From contig JAHEMP010000032.1 of assembly GCA_024643585.1 (NCBI GenBank), positions 1 through 13,195 of the forward strand: a DNA stretch of 13,195 nucleotides, read 5' to 3'. The DNA comes from Crocinitomicaceae bacterium. Its GTDB lineage: Bacteria; Bacteroidota; Bacteroidia; Flavobacteriales_D; Crocinitomicaceae. The notes under the pieces are model-generated. The model had not been told where the DNA came from and made no database searches. It worked only from the letters and a program-made list of their open reading frames with translations. Of this stretch, positions 1 through 8,200 are shown piece after piece (the first letter of the stretch is position 1; every line of letters begins with the position of its first letter). Made by a program: the position numbers and the translations under genes.

Positions 1-1686
1 GAGTTCGTAGATAACTACTATTCTGGATTGAGATTGTATTACCAGGAAGCACCAGTTGCATCCTATAACCGTTTATATGGAAATACAACTACCTACACTT
101 TGAGATACGGTTTGTATGCCTATTACTGTGACAAAGGTTCTGTTTTCACGCATAATTCAATTGAAAGTAGTGCCTCTTCATACTGGTTGTATGGTATGTA
201 TATGGGATTAAATGACGCAATAGCATCCGAGAGAGGGTTGATAGCGAATAACATGATTACAGTTGGTAATTCAAGTACAACAGGTCTTGCTTATGGACTT
301 TATTTTGTAACATGTGGTTATTTCAATATTTACAACAACAGTGTTAGTGTTTCAGGCGGTTCAAATACGTCCAGAGCGCTTTATCTTTCGAGTGGAGGAG
401 TAAACAATATTAAAAACAACTCCTTCACCAATTTTGTTGGAGGGAATGCTATTTACGTGATTGGGACATTTTCAATAAATGAAATGGATTACAATAACCT
501 TTACACTACCGGGGCAACGTTAGGTTACTTTGATGTTTCCAATACAACAACTCTTGCAGACTGGCAATCAGCTTCAGGATATGATGCCAACAGTATAAAT
601 GTTGACCCAGGTTTTTATTCAGATTTTGATTTGCACGTGTGTTCAGATTCTTTGAACAATGCCGGTACGCCTTTAGCTTTGGTTGTTGATGATTTTGACG
701 GTCAATCTAGAAGTGCAACCACACCAGATATAGGTGCGGATGAATTTTCTCCTCTTGTGAATCCTGGTTTTGTAGGTCCAGATGCATTAGTTTGTGCTGG
801 CGAAACAGTTACGCTCTATGCAGGAGCTCCAGCGGATAATGTACTTTGGTCCACTGGTGATACAACACATTTTTTAACAGTGACTACGCCAGGAACGTAC
901 ACGGTTTCTGTAATTGGCGCATGTGGTATTGCATTTGATACTGTGATCGTTACCGCTTCATCTCTGAACTATACAGGATACCTTGTAGCAGATACGACTG
1001 CATTCTGCGCTGGAGGTTCTGCTTTGTTGACCTCTTCTATGCCTGCGACAACATATAGTTGGACGGGTGGTTCTACAAATGACTCACTTGTGGTTACTTC
1101 GGGAGGAACATACACGCTGAACATTTCAGATGCATGTGGAACAGGTACAGAGTCTATTGTAATTACAGAGAACAGTGTTCCAGTAGCAGGATTTACAAGT
1201 ACTTCTGTATTTTTAACGGGGATTTTTACAAATACTTCAACTACAGGTGGTAATCCAACCTATTCTTGGAATTTTGGAGACGGTGGAACCTCTAATGAAA
1301 TGGACCCAATCCATGTGTATACAACAGTTGGAACATTCACAGTTACTTTGACTGTAACGAATGATTGTGGTACAAATGTTTACACAAGTTCGGTTACATC
1401 TTCAAACTTAGGTTTAGAGGAAGTAGTAGGTGTGGGAACGATTGCGGTTTACCCGAATCCATCCAATGGTGTTTTCCAAATTGATTTCAACACGAACAAC
1501 GACATGAACATTTCAGTTCTAGTTACAAACGTTCTTGGAGAATCAGTTTATGTTAAGGATTTAGGTTCAATTAACGGAATGCACAAAGATGCAATCGATA
1601 TTACAAACGCAGCTCCTGGAGTTTACTATGTAACTATCGTATCAAACAACGAAAAAGTAATGACGAGCAAATTGGTAAAACAATAG
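1..1686 (+). CDS. T9SS-secreted beta-helix/Ig/PKD surface protein, C-terminal part (5' end outside window)
   Basis: The frame is open from base 1 with no start, so this is the last 561 residues of a longer protein. In window numbering, residues about 1-250 are rungs of a right-handed parallel beta-helix rich in Tyr and Asn, with repeated 'YGLY..YC' and 'NNS' motifs, ending in a 'PDIGADEF' cap. Residues about 255-322 and 323-391 are two Ig-like modules, each with a Cys pair. Residues about 392-474 are a PKD domain with 'YSWNFGDGG' and 'VTLTVTN'. Residues about 475-561 are a T9SS type A sorting domain with 'YPNPSNG', 'APGVYYV' and terminal 'KLVKQ'. It is colinear with the C-terminal half of the gene at 1938, so the missing part probably held a GEVED and CARDB-like region. 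Family knowledge says such cargo crosses the outer membrane by T9SS and is anchored or released; the adhesin role and the ligand are inferred. A terminator follows the stop directly. Confidence 0.93.
   Translation, partial: EFVDNYYSGLRLYYQEAPVASYNRLYGNTTTYTLRYGLYAYYCDKGSVFTHNSIESSASSYWLYGMYMGLNDAIASERGLIANNMITVGNSSTTGLAYGLYFVTCGYFNIYNNSVSVSGGSNTSRALYLSSGGVNNIKNNSFTNFVGGNAIYVIGTFSINEMDYNNLYTTGATLGYFDVSNTTTLADWQSASGYDANSINVDPGFYSDFDLHVCSDSLNNAGTPLALVVDDFDGQSRSATTPDIGADEFSPLVNPGFVGPDALVCAGETVTLYAGAPADNVLWSTGDTTHFLTVTTPGTYTVSVIGACGIAFDTVIVTASSLNYTGYLVADTTAFCAGGSALLTSSMPATTYSWTGGSTNDSLVVTSGGTYTLNISDACGTGTESIVITENSVPVAGFTSTSVFLTGIFTNTSTTGGNPTYSWNFGDGGTSNEMDPIHVYTTVGTFTVTLTVTNDCGTNVYTSSVTSSNLGLEEVVGVGTIAVYPNPSNGVFQIDFNTNNDMNISVLVTNVLGESVYVKDLGSINGMHKDAIDITNAAPGVYYVTIVSNNEKVMTSKLVKQ
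1318..1686 (+). repeat. Near-identical paralogue tract, copy 1 (partner 4713-5081)
   Basis: This 369-base stretch covers the end of the PKD domain and the whole T9SS sorting domain. By eye it differs from 4713-5081 at about 10 bases, and the six differences inside the sorting-domain part are all synonymous. The sequence just upstream of the tract is clearly more diverged. Confidence 0.85.
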
Positions 1687-1710
1687 TTTTTCATTTAAAC
1701 GAATAGTTTC

Positions 1711-1743
1711 AAAATCCTCTTGGCATCGCCAAGGGGATTTTTT
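1711..1743 (+). terminator. Rho-independent terminator of the first paralogue
   Basis: A 14-bp stem (1711-1724 with 1728-1741, one G-U wobble) closes a three-base ATC loop and runs into a T tract. It sits 24 bases past the stop codon. Its core, CTTGGC-ATC-GCCAAGGGGA, is also found in the terminator of the second paralogue. Confidence 0.93.
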
Positions 1744-1803
1744 ATGTATAGTAATACGCTTTATTTCAGAGAGCGGTTAGAAATCTATGCTTAATTATCG
1801 AAG

Positions 1804-1876
1804 TGTTAAACAAAAACAGAAACTGCCTTTATCTGTTAAATTTTATTTTTTTTACTAAATAAGTAACATATGTTAA
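1804..1876. repeat. TGTTAA repeats and 12-bp palindrome upstream of the second paralogue's promoter
   Basis: TGTTAA occurs at 1804-1809, 1834-1839 and 1871-1876. The last lies within and just past the perfect palindrome TAACATATGTTA (1864-1875), which ends eight bases before the TTTG element of the promoter. The third paralogue has a related TTAACAT/ATGTTAA inverted repeat in the same place. A regulator-binding site is possible, but the region is very AT-rich and chance is not excluded. Confidence 0.4.
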
Positions 1877-1883
1877 TTTAATT

Positions 1884-1915
1884 TTTGAGGATACAATTTA
1901 GATGGTCTAATTTTG
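1884..1915 (+). promoter_or_regulatory. Bacteroidota-type promoter of the second paralogue
   Basis: TTTG at 1884-1887 and TAATTTTG at 1908-1915 are separated by 20 bases, matching the known Bacteroidota consensus TTTG-N19..21-TAnnTTTG. The -7 element ends 22 bases before the ATG, implying a short leader. No Shine-Dalgarno-like sequence precedes the ATG, as is common in this phylum. Confidence 0.75.
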
Positions 1916-1937
1916 GAAAAAAACAAATATCAATTAT

Positions 1938-4900
1938 ATGAAAAAACGATTACGATTTGCCCTTGGCAATTTAAAAGTCGCAATGTTATTTTTAGGAATG
2001 CTTTCTACAAGTTATTCTTATTCACAATATTGCGTTAGTAATGCAACGAGTGTAGCAGATGAAGATATCTTCAATGTGACAGTAGGCATATTAAACAACT
2101 CTTCTACTTGTACTCAAACTGGAGGCCCAGGAAGTTTAATTAATCAGTATTCTAATTACACGAATGTTACTCCTGCTTTACCAATTCCTACTTTACCTAT
2201 AGGTATTTCTATTCCGATGTCTGTCGGAATTGGAACGTGTGGTGGAAATTACGGTAACATGTCAAAGGTGTATATTGACTTTAACCAAAATAATTCATTT
2301 GCAGACGCAGGGGAGTTGGTTTACCAATCACCAAGTGCTACTACAGGTCCGCACACCGAGTCTTTTAGTTTTACTGTGCCTTTTTCGGCGTTATCTGGAA
2401 TGACGAGAATGCGTGTAGTTTGTAGAGAAACGACAGTTATAACTAGCTTTTCGGATTGTGGAACTTATACTTGGGGTGAGACGGAAGATTATACAGTTAT
2501 GGTAGGGACGCCTTTGCCAAACGATGCGGGGATTGTTGGATTTGTTAATCCACAAATACCAACTTGCGTATTTAACGATTCCGTTTCGGTAATATTGAGA
2601 AACTACGGAACAGATACACTAACGTCTGCTTCAATCAATTGGAGTTGGAATAGCGTGAATCAAACTGCTGCATTCTGGACAGGTTCTTTGGCACCACAAG
2701 CTCAAGCGACTGTATACGTTGGTTCAGTTATGTACGGTTCTGGAGATGATTTGTGTGCATGGACAACCAATCCAAATGGAACGATTGAGAATCCATCAGG
2801 TTCATATAACGATAGTTCATGTATTACAGGTTTGTTAACCGGTTTATCAGGAATTTATACTATTGGTGGGGCAACACCGGATTTCCCGGACGTAGTTACT
2901 GCTATCAATGCATTGAATTTCGCTGGTATTTGTGGACCAACAACCTTTAATATTCGAACAGGTTCCTATGCTGACCAATTTAATTTAGGTCAAGTGATTG
3001 GAATGAGTGACTCAAATACAGTAACATTCCGTTCTGAGGCCGGTCATAGAGACAGCGTAACTTTCGATTACACAGCAACAGCCTTAGCTACAAACTATGT
3101 AGTTAAGTTTGATAATGCAGATTACTACCGTTTTGAGCACATGACATTGAAAAATTCAGGAGCTTCATTTGGAACTGTGATGTTGGTAAATGGTGGGTCT
3201 GATTACAATGTGGTTTACGATTGTACGTTGGAATCGACTATTAGCAGTACGAGTACAAATGGATCTGTTATCTTTTCTTCGAATGGAAACGATGAATACA
3301 ACCGTTTCGAAAATTGTACCGTTTTAGGGGGTAGTTATGGAGTATACTGGTATGGAACCTCCACTGCTTCTTTGGAAAGAGGAACAGAGTTCATCAACAA
3401 TAAGTTTGAAAACAGCTATTATACAGGAATGCGTTTGTATTATCAAGATGCACCAGTTTTAACGCACAACCGTGTATTTGGAGTTTCCTCGTATACAACA
3501 CGATACGGAATTTACTGTGGTTACTGTGATAAAGCAGCGGAATTTACGTACAACTCAATTGAAAGTGATGCAAGTTCTTTTTTCTATTACGGAATGTATA
3601 TTTATTATTCTGATGCAACAAGCAATGGAAGAGGACTTATCGCTAATAACATGATTACTGTAGGAACGCCAACAACAACGGCTTTAATTTACGGTTTGGA
3701 TGTTTATTACACAGGTTACTATAATATTTACAACAACAGTGTAAATTGCTTAGGAACGTCAGCTACATCCCGTTCATTATACTTGTATTATGGTGGAGGT
3801 AATAATGTGAAAAACAATACATTCACAAACAATAATGGATATGCAGTTTATACCGTCAGTCCATACGCAATCAATGAAATGGATTATAATAATTTATATA
3901 CCACAGGTCCTATCTTGGCTTATTATGATATTGCAAATACAGCTACTATGGCAGATTGGCAATTGGCATCAGGTTACGATGGCAATGGTTTGAATGTTAA
4001 TCCAGGTTACTATTCTGATTTTGACTTGCACGTTTGTTCAGATTCTTTGAACAATGCAGGAACGCCTTTGGCTATGATTACCGATGATATAGATGGTCAA
4101 GCGCGAAATGCATCAACACCAGATATCGGTGCTGATGAGTTTGCACCATTAGGCCTTCCAGGTTTTGTTGGTCCTGATGCATTAGTTTGTACTGGTGAAA
4201 CTGTTACTTTGTATGCTGGAGCCCCAGCGGATAATGTACTTTGGTCAACTGGCGACACAACACATTTTTTAACGATAGCAACGCCAGGAACTTATACAGT
4301 ATCTGTTATTGGTGCATGTGGAATTTCATTTGACACAGTTGTTGTTACCGCTTCTGCTTTGTCTTACACGGGTTACCTTATGGCTGATACAACGACATTC
4401 TGTACAGGAGGATCTGCTTTGTTGACATCGTCAATGATGGCAAATACCTACAGCTGGACAGGTGGTTCTACAAATGACTCATTGGTTGTTACTGCTGGAG
4501 GAACATACACGTTGAATATTTCAGATGCATGTGGAACGGGTACAGAATCTATTGTAATTACAGAGAACAGTGCTCCTACAGCAGGATTTACAAGTACAAC
4601 TAGTTTCTTAACGGCAATTTTCACAAATACTTCGACTACAGGTGGTAACCCAACGTATTCTTGGAACTTTGGAGATGGAGGTACTTCCACTCAAATGAAT
4701 CCATCACATGTTTATACAACAGTTGGAACATTCACTGTTACTTTGACTGTAACGAATGATTGTGGTACAAATGTTTTCACAAGTACAGTTACATCTTCAA
4801 ACTTAGGTTTAGAGGAAGTAGTAGGTGTGGGAACGATTGCAGTTTACCCGAATCCATCCAATGGTGTTTTCCAAATTGATTTCAACACGAACAACGACAT

Positions 4901-5081
4901 GAACATTTCAGTTCTAGTTACCAACGTTCTTGGTGAATCAGTTTACGTTAAGGATTTAGGTTCTATTAACGGAATGCACAAAGATGCAATCGATATTACA
5001 AATGCAGCTCCTGGAGTTTACTATGTAACTATCGTATCAAACAACGAAAAAGTAATGACGAGCAAATTGGTAAAACAATAG
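1938..5081 (+). CDS. T9SS-secreted GEVED/beta-helix/Ig/PKD surface protein (complete, 1047 aa)
   Basis: The start is the ATG 22 bases past a promoter; it gives a signal peptide (residues 1-30) with two basic clusters, a hydrophobic core and a 'SYSQ' end. Residues about 31-192 are a GEVED-type domain with 'VYIDFNQN' and 'WGETEDYTV'. Residues about 194-303 resemble a CARDB/Ig domain ('NDAGIVGFVNP', 'NYGTDTL'). Residues about 307-370 are the 'YTIGG.TPDFPD...GPTTF' lead-in, followed to about 740 by a right-handed parallel beta-helix with at least seven Tyr/Asn-rich rungs and a 'PDIGADEF' cap. Two Ig-like modules (741-808, 809-877), a PKD domain (878-960) and a T9SS type A sorting domain (961-1047) follow. 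No catalytic motif is visible, so I infer a structural or adhesive surface protein rather than an enzyme; a polysaccharide-binding role is possible. It sits between two paralogues and has its own promoter and terminator. Confidence 0.96.
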   Translation: MKKRLRFALGNLKVAMLFLGMLSTSYSYSQYCVSNATSVADEDIFNVTVGILNNSSTCTQTGGPGSLINQYSNYTNVTPALPIPTLPIGISIPMSVGIGTCGGNYGNMSKVYIDFNQNNSFADAGELVYQSPSATTGPHTESFSFTVPFSALSGMTRMRVVCRETTVITSFSDCGTYTWGETEDYTVMVGTPLPNDAGIVGFVNPQIPTCVFNDSVSVILRNYGTDTLTSASINWSWNSVNQTAAFWTGSLAPQAQATVYVGSVMYGSGDDLCAWTTNPNGTIENPSGSYNDSSCITGLLTGLSGIYTIGGATPDFPDVVTAINALNFAGICGPTTFNIRTGSYADQFNLGQVIGMSDSNTVTFRSEAGHRDSVTFDYTATALATNYVVKFDNADYYRFEHMTLKNSGASFGTVMLVNGGSDYNVVYDCTLESTISSTSTNGSVIFSSNGNDEYNRFENCTVLGGSYGVYWYGTSTASLERGTEFINNKFENSYYTGMRLYYQDAPVLTHNRVFGVSSYTTRYGIYCGYCDKAAEFTYNSIESDASSFFYYGMYIYYSDATSNGRGLIANNMITVGTPTTTALIYGLDVYYTGYYNIYNNSVNCLGTSATSRSLYLYYGGGNNVKNNTFTNNNGYAVYTVSPYAINEMDYNNLYTTGPILAYYDIANTATMADWQLASGYDGNGLNVNPGYYSDFDLHVCSDSLNNAGTPLAMITDDIDGQARNASTPDIGADEFAPLGLPGFVGPDALVCTGETVTLYAGAPADNVLWSTGDTTHFLTIATPGTYTVSVIGACGISFDTVVVTASALSYTGYLMADTTTFCTGGSALLTSSMMANTYSWTGGSTNDSLVVTAGGTYTLNISDACGTGTESIVITENSAPTAGFTSTTSFLTAIFTNTSTTGGNPTYSWNFGDGGTSTQMNPSHVYTTVGTFTVTLTVTNDCGTNVFTSTVTSSNLGLEEVVGVGTIAVYPNPSNGVFQIDFNTNNDMNISVLVTNVLGESVYVKDLGSINGMHKDAIDITNAAPGVYYVTIVSNNEKVMTSKLVKQ
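4713..5081 (+). repeat. Near-identical paralogue tract, copy 2 (partner 1318-1686)
   Basis: This is the second member of the 369-base near-identical pair, at a constant offset of 3395 bases with no indels. The matching part of the third paralogue encodes a similar protein but is visibly more diverged in bases. Confidence 0.85.
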
Positions 5082-5105
5082 ACGCAATTCATAACTGATA
5101 ATTTG

Positions 5106-5141
5106 AAAGTCCCCTTGGCATCGCCAAGGGGACTTTTTTTT
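5106..5141 (+). terminator. Rho-independent terminator of the second paralogue
   Basis: A perfect 14-bp stem (5106-5119 with 5123-5136) closes an ATC loop and is followed by a run of eight Ts overlapping the stem end. The loop and inner stem match the terminator at 1711, so the two were probably duplicated together with their genes. Confidence 0.95.
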
Positions 5142-5143
5142 GC

Positions 5144-5176
5144 AACAAATGTTAAATATAATTATTAACATTTGTT
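5144..5176. repeat. 12-bp perfect inverted repeat between terminator and promoter
   Basis: AACAAATGTTAA (5144-5155) is repeated in inverted form as TTAACATTTGTT (5165-5176) across a nine-base AT spacer. It starts three bases after the preceding terminator's T run and ends eight bases before the TTTG promoter element. It lacks a GC-rich stem, so it is more like a protein-binding operator than a second terminator. Its half-site resembles the palindrome upstream of the second paralogue. Confidence 0.6.
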
Positions 5177-5183
5177 TCTTTTT

Positions 5184-5216
5184 TTTGGTTTTTAAGTTTT
5201 TAATGTCATATCTTTG
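5184..5216 (+). promoter_or_regulatory. Bacteroidota-type promoter of the third paralogue
   Basis: TTTG at 5184-5187, at the end of a T8 run, and TATCTTTG at 5209-5216 are separated by 21 bases. The ATG follows 29 bases after the -7 element. Spacing and both elements fit the Bacteroidota primary sigma factor consensus. Confidence 0.72.
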
Positions 5217-5245
5217 GGTTTCAACAAACTATAAAAACAATTTTT

Positions 5246-8200
5246 ATGACTAAAATTTTACAATTTGCCTTGCGCAAATCCGGTTTAGGGCTGTTGGTTG
5301 TTGGCTTATTCTTAACTCAATACGCCAATTCTCAATGTGCCTTTGGCAACAATCAGTATGGAAGTGGCACAGCCCCTACTGTGAATGGGGCAACAAACAC
5401 TGTTTCAACTTGTAGTTATTTGGGAGAATTCTCCCCGGTTTCTGGGTTTTTAACTACGAATGTGTATACTATTAATGTTGCCGTGAGTGCTTATGTTACA
5501 ATATTTAATAGTTCCAATGTGGCGGTAGCCTGGGGTCCAGCACCTTTAAGCTTTACTCCTCCTGTTAACGGAAGTTACAAATGTCAATGGAATACGCCTA
5601 CAGGATGTTCAGGAGTTAGTGGTTGTGTAACAACTTCTGTTACATTAGTTGGACCATCTGCGGCTTGTACGAATCCGGCAATGGCAGGTATAACAGAATC
5701 AAATCCATCAGCAGCGTGTGCGGGCCAATCAATAACTCTTGGTTTGACTGGTAATTCTACTGGTACAGGTTTGACTTATCAGTGGCAGTCTTCTACAAAC
5801 GGAACAACGTATACTGATATTGTTGGAGCAACAAGTGCTTCTCACAGTCTTGTACAATCAGTAAATACATACTATCAGTGTATTGTAACATGTGCTGCCG
5901 GTACCCCAGCAACTTCTACTCCTGTTCAAGTTCAAATGAATTCTTTCTTGAATTGCTATTGTACAAGCAATGCAACATCAACTTTTGATGAAGAAATATT
6001 AAATGTAACACTTGGTTCCTTGAACAACTCTTCAACTTGTGGACAAACAGGTGGACCTGGAAGTATGACAGGACAATATTCCGATTACACAAATGCTACT
6101 CCAGCAGTTGCAATACCTAACTTGACACAAGGTTTTTCTTATCCTTTAAGTGTTGGGGTAGGAACGTGTAACGGTAATTACAATAACTTAACGAAAGTTT
6201 GGATTGACTACAATCAAAATGGATTGTTTACCGATCCAGGTGAAGAAGTTTATGCGTCACCAACTTACATTCAAGGTCCTCATACGGAAACAGGTACAAT
6301 TGTTATTCCTGCGACTGCGACAGTTGGGACGACTAGAATGCGTGTCGTTACAGTAGAAACTACTGCTATTGGAAATGTTAATCCTTGTGGAACCTATTCA
6401 TGGGGTGAAACAGAAGATTACTTTGTAAATATTGCTGTGCCATTGGCAAATGATGCTGGTATTTCAGGATTTGTTAATCCTGTAGTTCCAACTTGTACGT
6501 TTAATGACACGGTTTCTGTAACGTTATTTAACTATGGTACAGATACATTAACTTCTGCTTCTATTAACTGGAGCTGGAACTCAGTTGTTCAAACACCAGT
6601 TTTCTGGACAGGTTCAATTCCACCTTTGTCATCGACTACAGTATATGTAGGAACAGTTACATACGCTGCAGGTGACGATTTGGCTGCTTGGACTTCAAAC
6701 CCGAATGGGGTAATTGAAAATCCATCAGGATCGTACAATGACTCAAGTATTATCACAAACTTATTGTCAGGAATGTCTGGAGTTTACACGATTGGTGGAA
6801 CAACGCCAGATTTCCCAGATATTCTTAGCGCCTTGGGTGCCTTGAATTTTGCAGGGGTATGTGGTCCAACTACATTCGACATCCGTTCAGGTACATACTT
6901 TGATCAATTTGATTTAGGTCAAGTTATTGGAATGAATGCAACGAATACCGTAACTTTCCGTTCAGAAGCTGGACACAGAGATAGTGTTATTATTGATTTT
7001 GGTGCTGCTGGTTCAGGTAACAACTATGTTGTTTTGATGAACAACGCAGATTACTTCCGTATTGAGCAAATGACCTTGAGAAATTCAAGCACTACTTATG
7101 GACGTGTATTTGATATTCAAGGAGGTTCGGATTACAATGTAATTTATGATTGTAATATTCAAACACAAAACAATAGCACAACTAGTACAAATGCTGTTGT
7201 AATTTGGTCAAGTAGTTCAAACGATAACTTCAATACATTTGAAAGCAACTCTATAATAGGAGGTAGTTATGGTGTATATTGGTACGGGGCTGGAACCACT
7301 TCATTGGAAGAAGGAACTGTCTTCAATAACAACGAATGGGTTGACAACTATTACTATGGTGCGCGTTTCCAAAACCAAGATGGTATTCAAGTAACGCACA
7401 ATAGAATGTATGGTGCGTCAACGTATACTTTCCGTTACGGAATGTATTTCTCTTACTGTGATAAAGCAAGTACGATTACGCACAACTCAATTGAAAGTAA
7501 TGCAACGTCTCACTTCGTTTATCCATTCTACGTGTACTATTGTGATGCAACAGCTTCAGGTAGAGGTTTAATTGCTAACAACTCGATTACGACAGGTTCA
7601 TCAGGTTATACAGGTACCAATTATGGTATGTACATTTACCTTTCTGGTTACTATGATATTTACAACAACAGTGTAAGTATTGTAAGTGGATCGACAAGTT
7701 CTCGAGCTTTGTATATGTACCAAGGTGGAGGAAATTCACTTAAAAACAATTCATTTACCAATTTTGGTTCTGGTTATGCTGTTTATATTATTGGTTCATA
7801 TGCTATTTCAGACATGGATTACAACAACGTATGGTCGACTACTTCGCCATTAGCTTACTATGATGTAAATACAAACACATGGGTTGATTGGCAAACAATA
7901 TCTGGTTTTGATGCGAATGGAGTAAATGTTAACCCTGGTTATTATGGAGATTATGACTTGCACGTATGTTCAGATTCATTGAACGGTGTTGGTACGCCTC
8001 TTGCTTTAATTACGGATGATATAGATGGTCAGCCAAGAGACGCTTCTACACCAGATGTTGGTTCAGATGAGTTCGCTCCTTTAGGTCTTCCTGGTTTCTT
8101 AGGTCCAGACGCGGTTGTTTGTGTTGGTGAGACAATTAACTTATATGCAGGTACTTCTGCAGATGACGTTCTTTGGTCAACGGGTGATACAACTAGTATG

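Noticed and set aside
4448..4690. Antisense open frame of 80 codons opposite the PKD region, and a similar one at 8029-8301
   Set aside because: Both lie wholly within strongly supported coding regions on the other strand, have no promoter or signal, and their residues mirror the Thr/Gly/Ser codon pattern of the sense gene.
5179..5186. T8 run at the third paralogue's promoter (and T8 at 1846-1853) as a phase-variation switch
   Set aside because: The runs are only eight bases and lie outside the spacer between the promoter elements, so length change would not alter element spacing. Such runs are expected in AT-rich leaders.
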